Shown here: positions 63,711 through 64,000 of the stretch, one piece after another
Numbering within the stretch: the stretch's first letter is position 1
Layout: every line of letters begins with the position of its first letter
DNA from: Zymobacter palmae
GTDB taxonomy: Bacteria > Pseudomonadota > Gammaproteobacteria > Pseudomonadales > Halomonadaceae
Assembly: GCF_003610015.1 (NCBI RefSeq)
Contig: NZ_AP018933.1
Coordinates: forward strand, 248,001-312,000
DNA: 64,000 nucleotides
Direction of reading: 5' to 3'
Made by a program: the position numbers and the translations under genes
Notes under the pieces: model-generated
The model's input: the letters and a program-made list of their open reading frames with translations, nothing else
What the model was told of the DNA's origin: nothing
Databases searched by the model: none

Positions 63711-64000
63711 GTGGCATTAGGTCTTGAAGGCAAGAAGGCCATCGTTGCCGAAGTCAACGAGGCTGCCAAAGCTGCGCTCTCCGTCGTCGTTGCTGACTCT
63801 CGTGGTGTAACTGTTGACGCAATGACTTCTCTGCGTAAACAGGCTCGCGAGAACGGTGTTGTTCTGCGTGTTGTTCGTAACACGCTGGCTCGCCGTGCGC
63901 TTGAAGGTACTGCTTATGAGTGCCTGAATGAAGCGTTCGTTGGCCCGACACTCCTGGCGTTCTCTACTGATCATCCGGGCGCTGGCGCTCGTTTGTTCAA
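63711..64000 (+). CDS. rplJ: Ribosomal protein L10 (uL10), 3' end beyond window
   Basis: Stalk-base protein that anchors L7/L12. The visible 96 residues read [64 protein letters not shown]. The GTG at 63711 is preferred as start: AGGAG at 63698-63702 gives 8-nt spacing and ALxLExK is the family N-terminus; the ATG at 63705 is too close. The gene is cut by the window end. Confidence 0.96.
   Translation, partial: MALGLEGKKAIVAEVNEAAKAALSVVVADSRGVTVDAMTSLRKQARENGVVLRVVRNTLARRALEGTAYECLNEAFVGPTLLAFSTDHPGAGARLF

Overview
The window is a chromosomal segment of a gammaproteobacterium. Gene order and protein sequences point to the Halomonadaceae side of the Oceanospirillales (Halomonas/Zymobacter/Carnimonas-like). 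The evidence is the smpB-ratA-rnfH / bamE / fur / recN / grpE-dnaK-dnaJ block, the dapB-carAB-greA and rlmE-ftsH-folP-glmM-tpiA-secG blocks, the rimP-nusA-infB-rbfA-truB-rpsO-pnp block, and a Pseudomonas-like sfsA-dksA-(sRNA)-pcnB-folK-panB-panC order. The family is inferred from proteins and synteny, not from a database search; the complete 16S gene in the window would settle it.

Layout. 1-9.4 kb: trans-translation factor (partial), membrane and iron-regulation genes, recN, then the heat-shock genes grpE, dnaK and dnaJ with sigma-32-like promoters. 9.4-12.2 kb: an S-methylmethionine salvage pair (mmuP, mmuM) on the minus strand, flanked by a tight cluster of DnaA boxes. 12.3-19.6 kb: dapB, a metallo-beta-lactamase-fold hydrolase, carA-carB-greA. 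19.8-27.8 kb: a TauE/SafE-type transporter, yhbY, rlmE, ftsH, folP, glmM, tpiA, secG. 27.8-37.1 kb: tRNA-Leu, initiator tRNA, then the transcription/translation operon rimP to pnp. 37.3-42.5 kb (minus): panC, panB, folK, pcnB, a gene-free 770-bp stretch that looks like a CrcZ-type Hfq-sequestering small RNA, and dksA. 42.6-47.5 kb: sfsA, and the minus-strand yggS-proC-yggT-metX-metW cluster. 47.7-54.9 kb: tyrS, a hexanucleotide repeat, and a complete rRNA operon (16S, tRNA-Ile, tRNA-Ala, 23S, 5S). 54.9-56.0 kb: non-coding or decayed DNA with a probable malic-enzyme remnant and a heptanucleotide satellite. 56.1-64 kb: a cyanide-insensitive-type cytochrome bd oxidase (cioAB), birA, coaX, four tRNAs, secE, nusG, rplK, rplA and the start of rplJ.

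Most genes are household functions: ribosome and translation, protein quality control, and synthesis of folate, pantothenate, CoA, methionine, proline, pyrimidines/arginine and lysine. The most interesting signal is the unannotated stretch between dksA and pcnB. Its minus strand carries repeated A-rich Hfq/Crc motifs (CAACAAAAACAA type) at the exact place where Pseudomonas carries crcZ, but the CbrA/CbrB regulators that normally lie next to it are absent here. Other notable points are three DnaA boxes within 60 bp far from any dnaA gene, the missing tuf gene between tRNA-Thr and tRNA-Trp, two pure short tandem repeats, an initiator tRNA with an apparent U1/U72 mismatch, and frequent TTG starts (carA, rlmE, ftsH, pnp).
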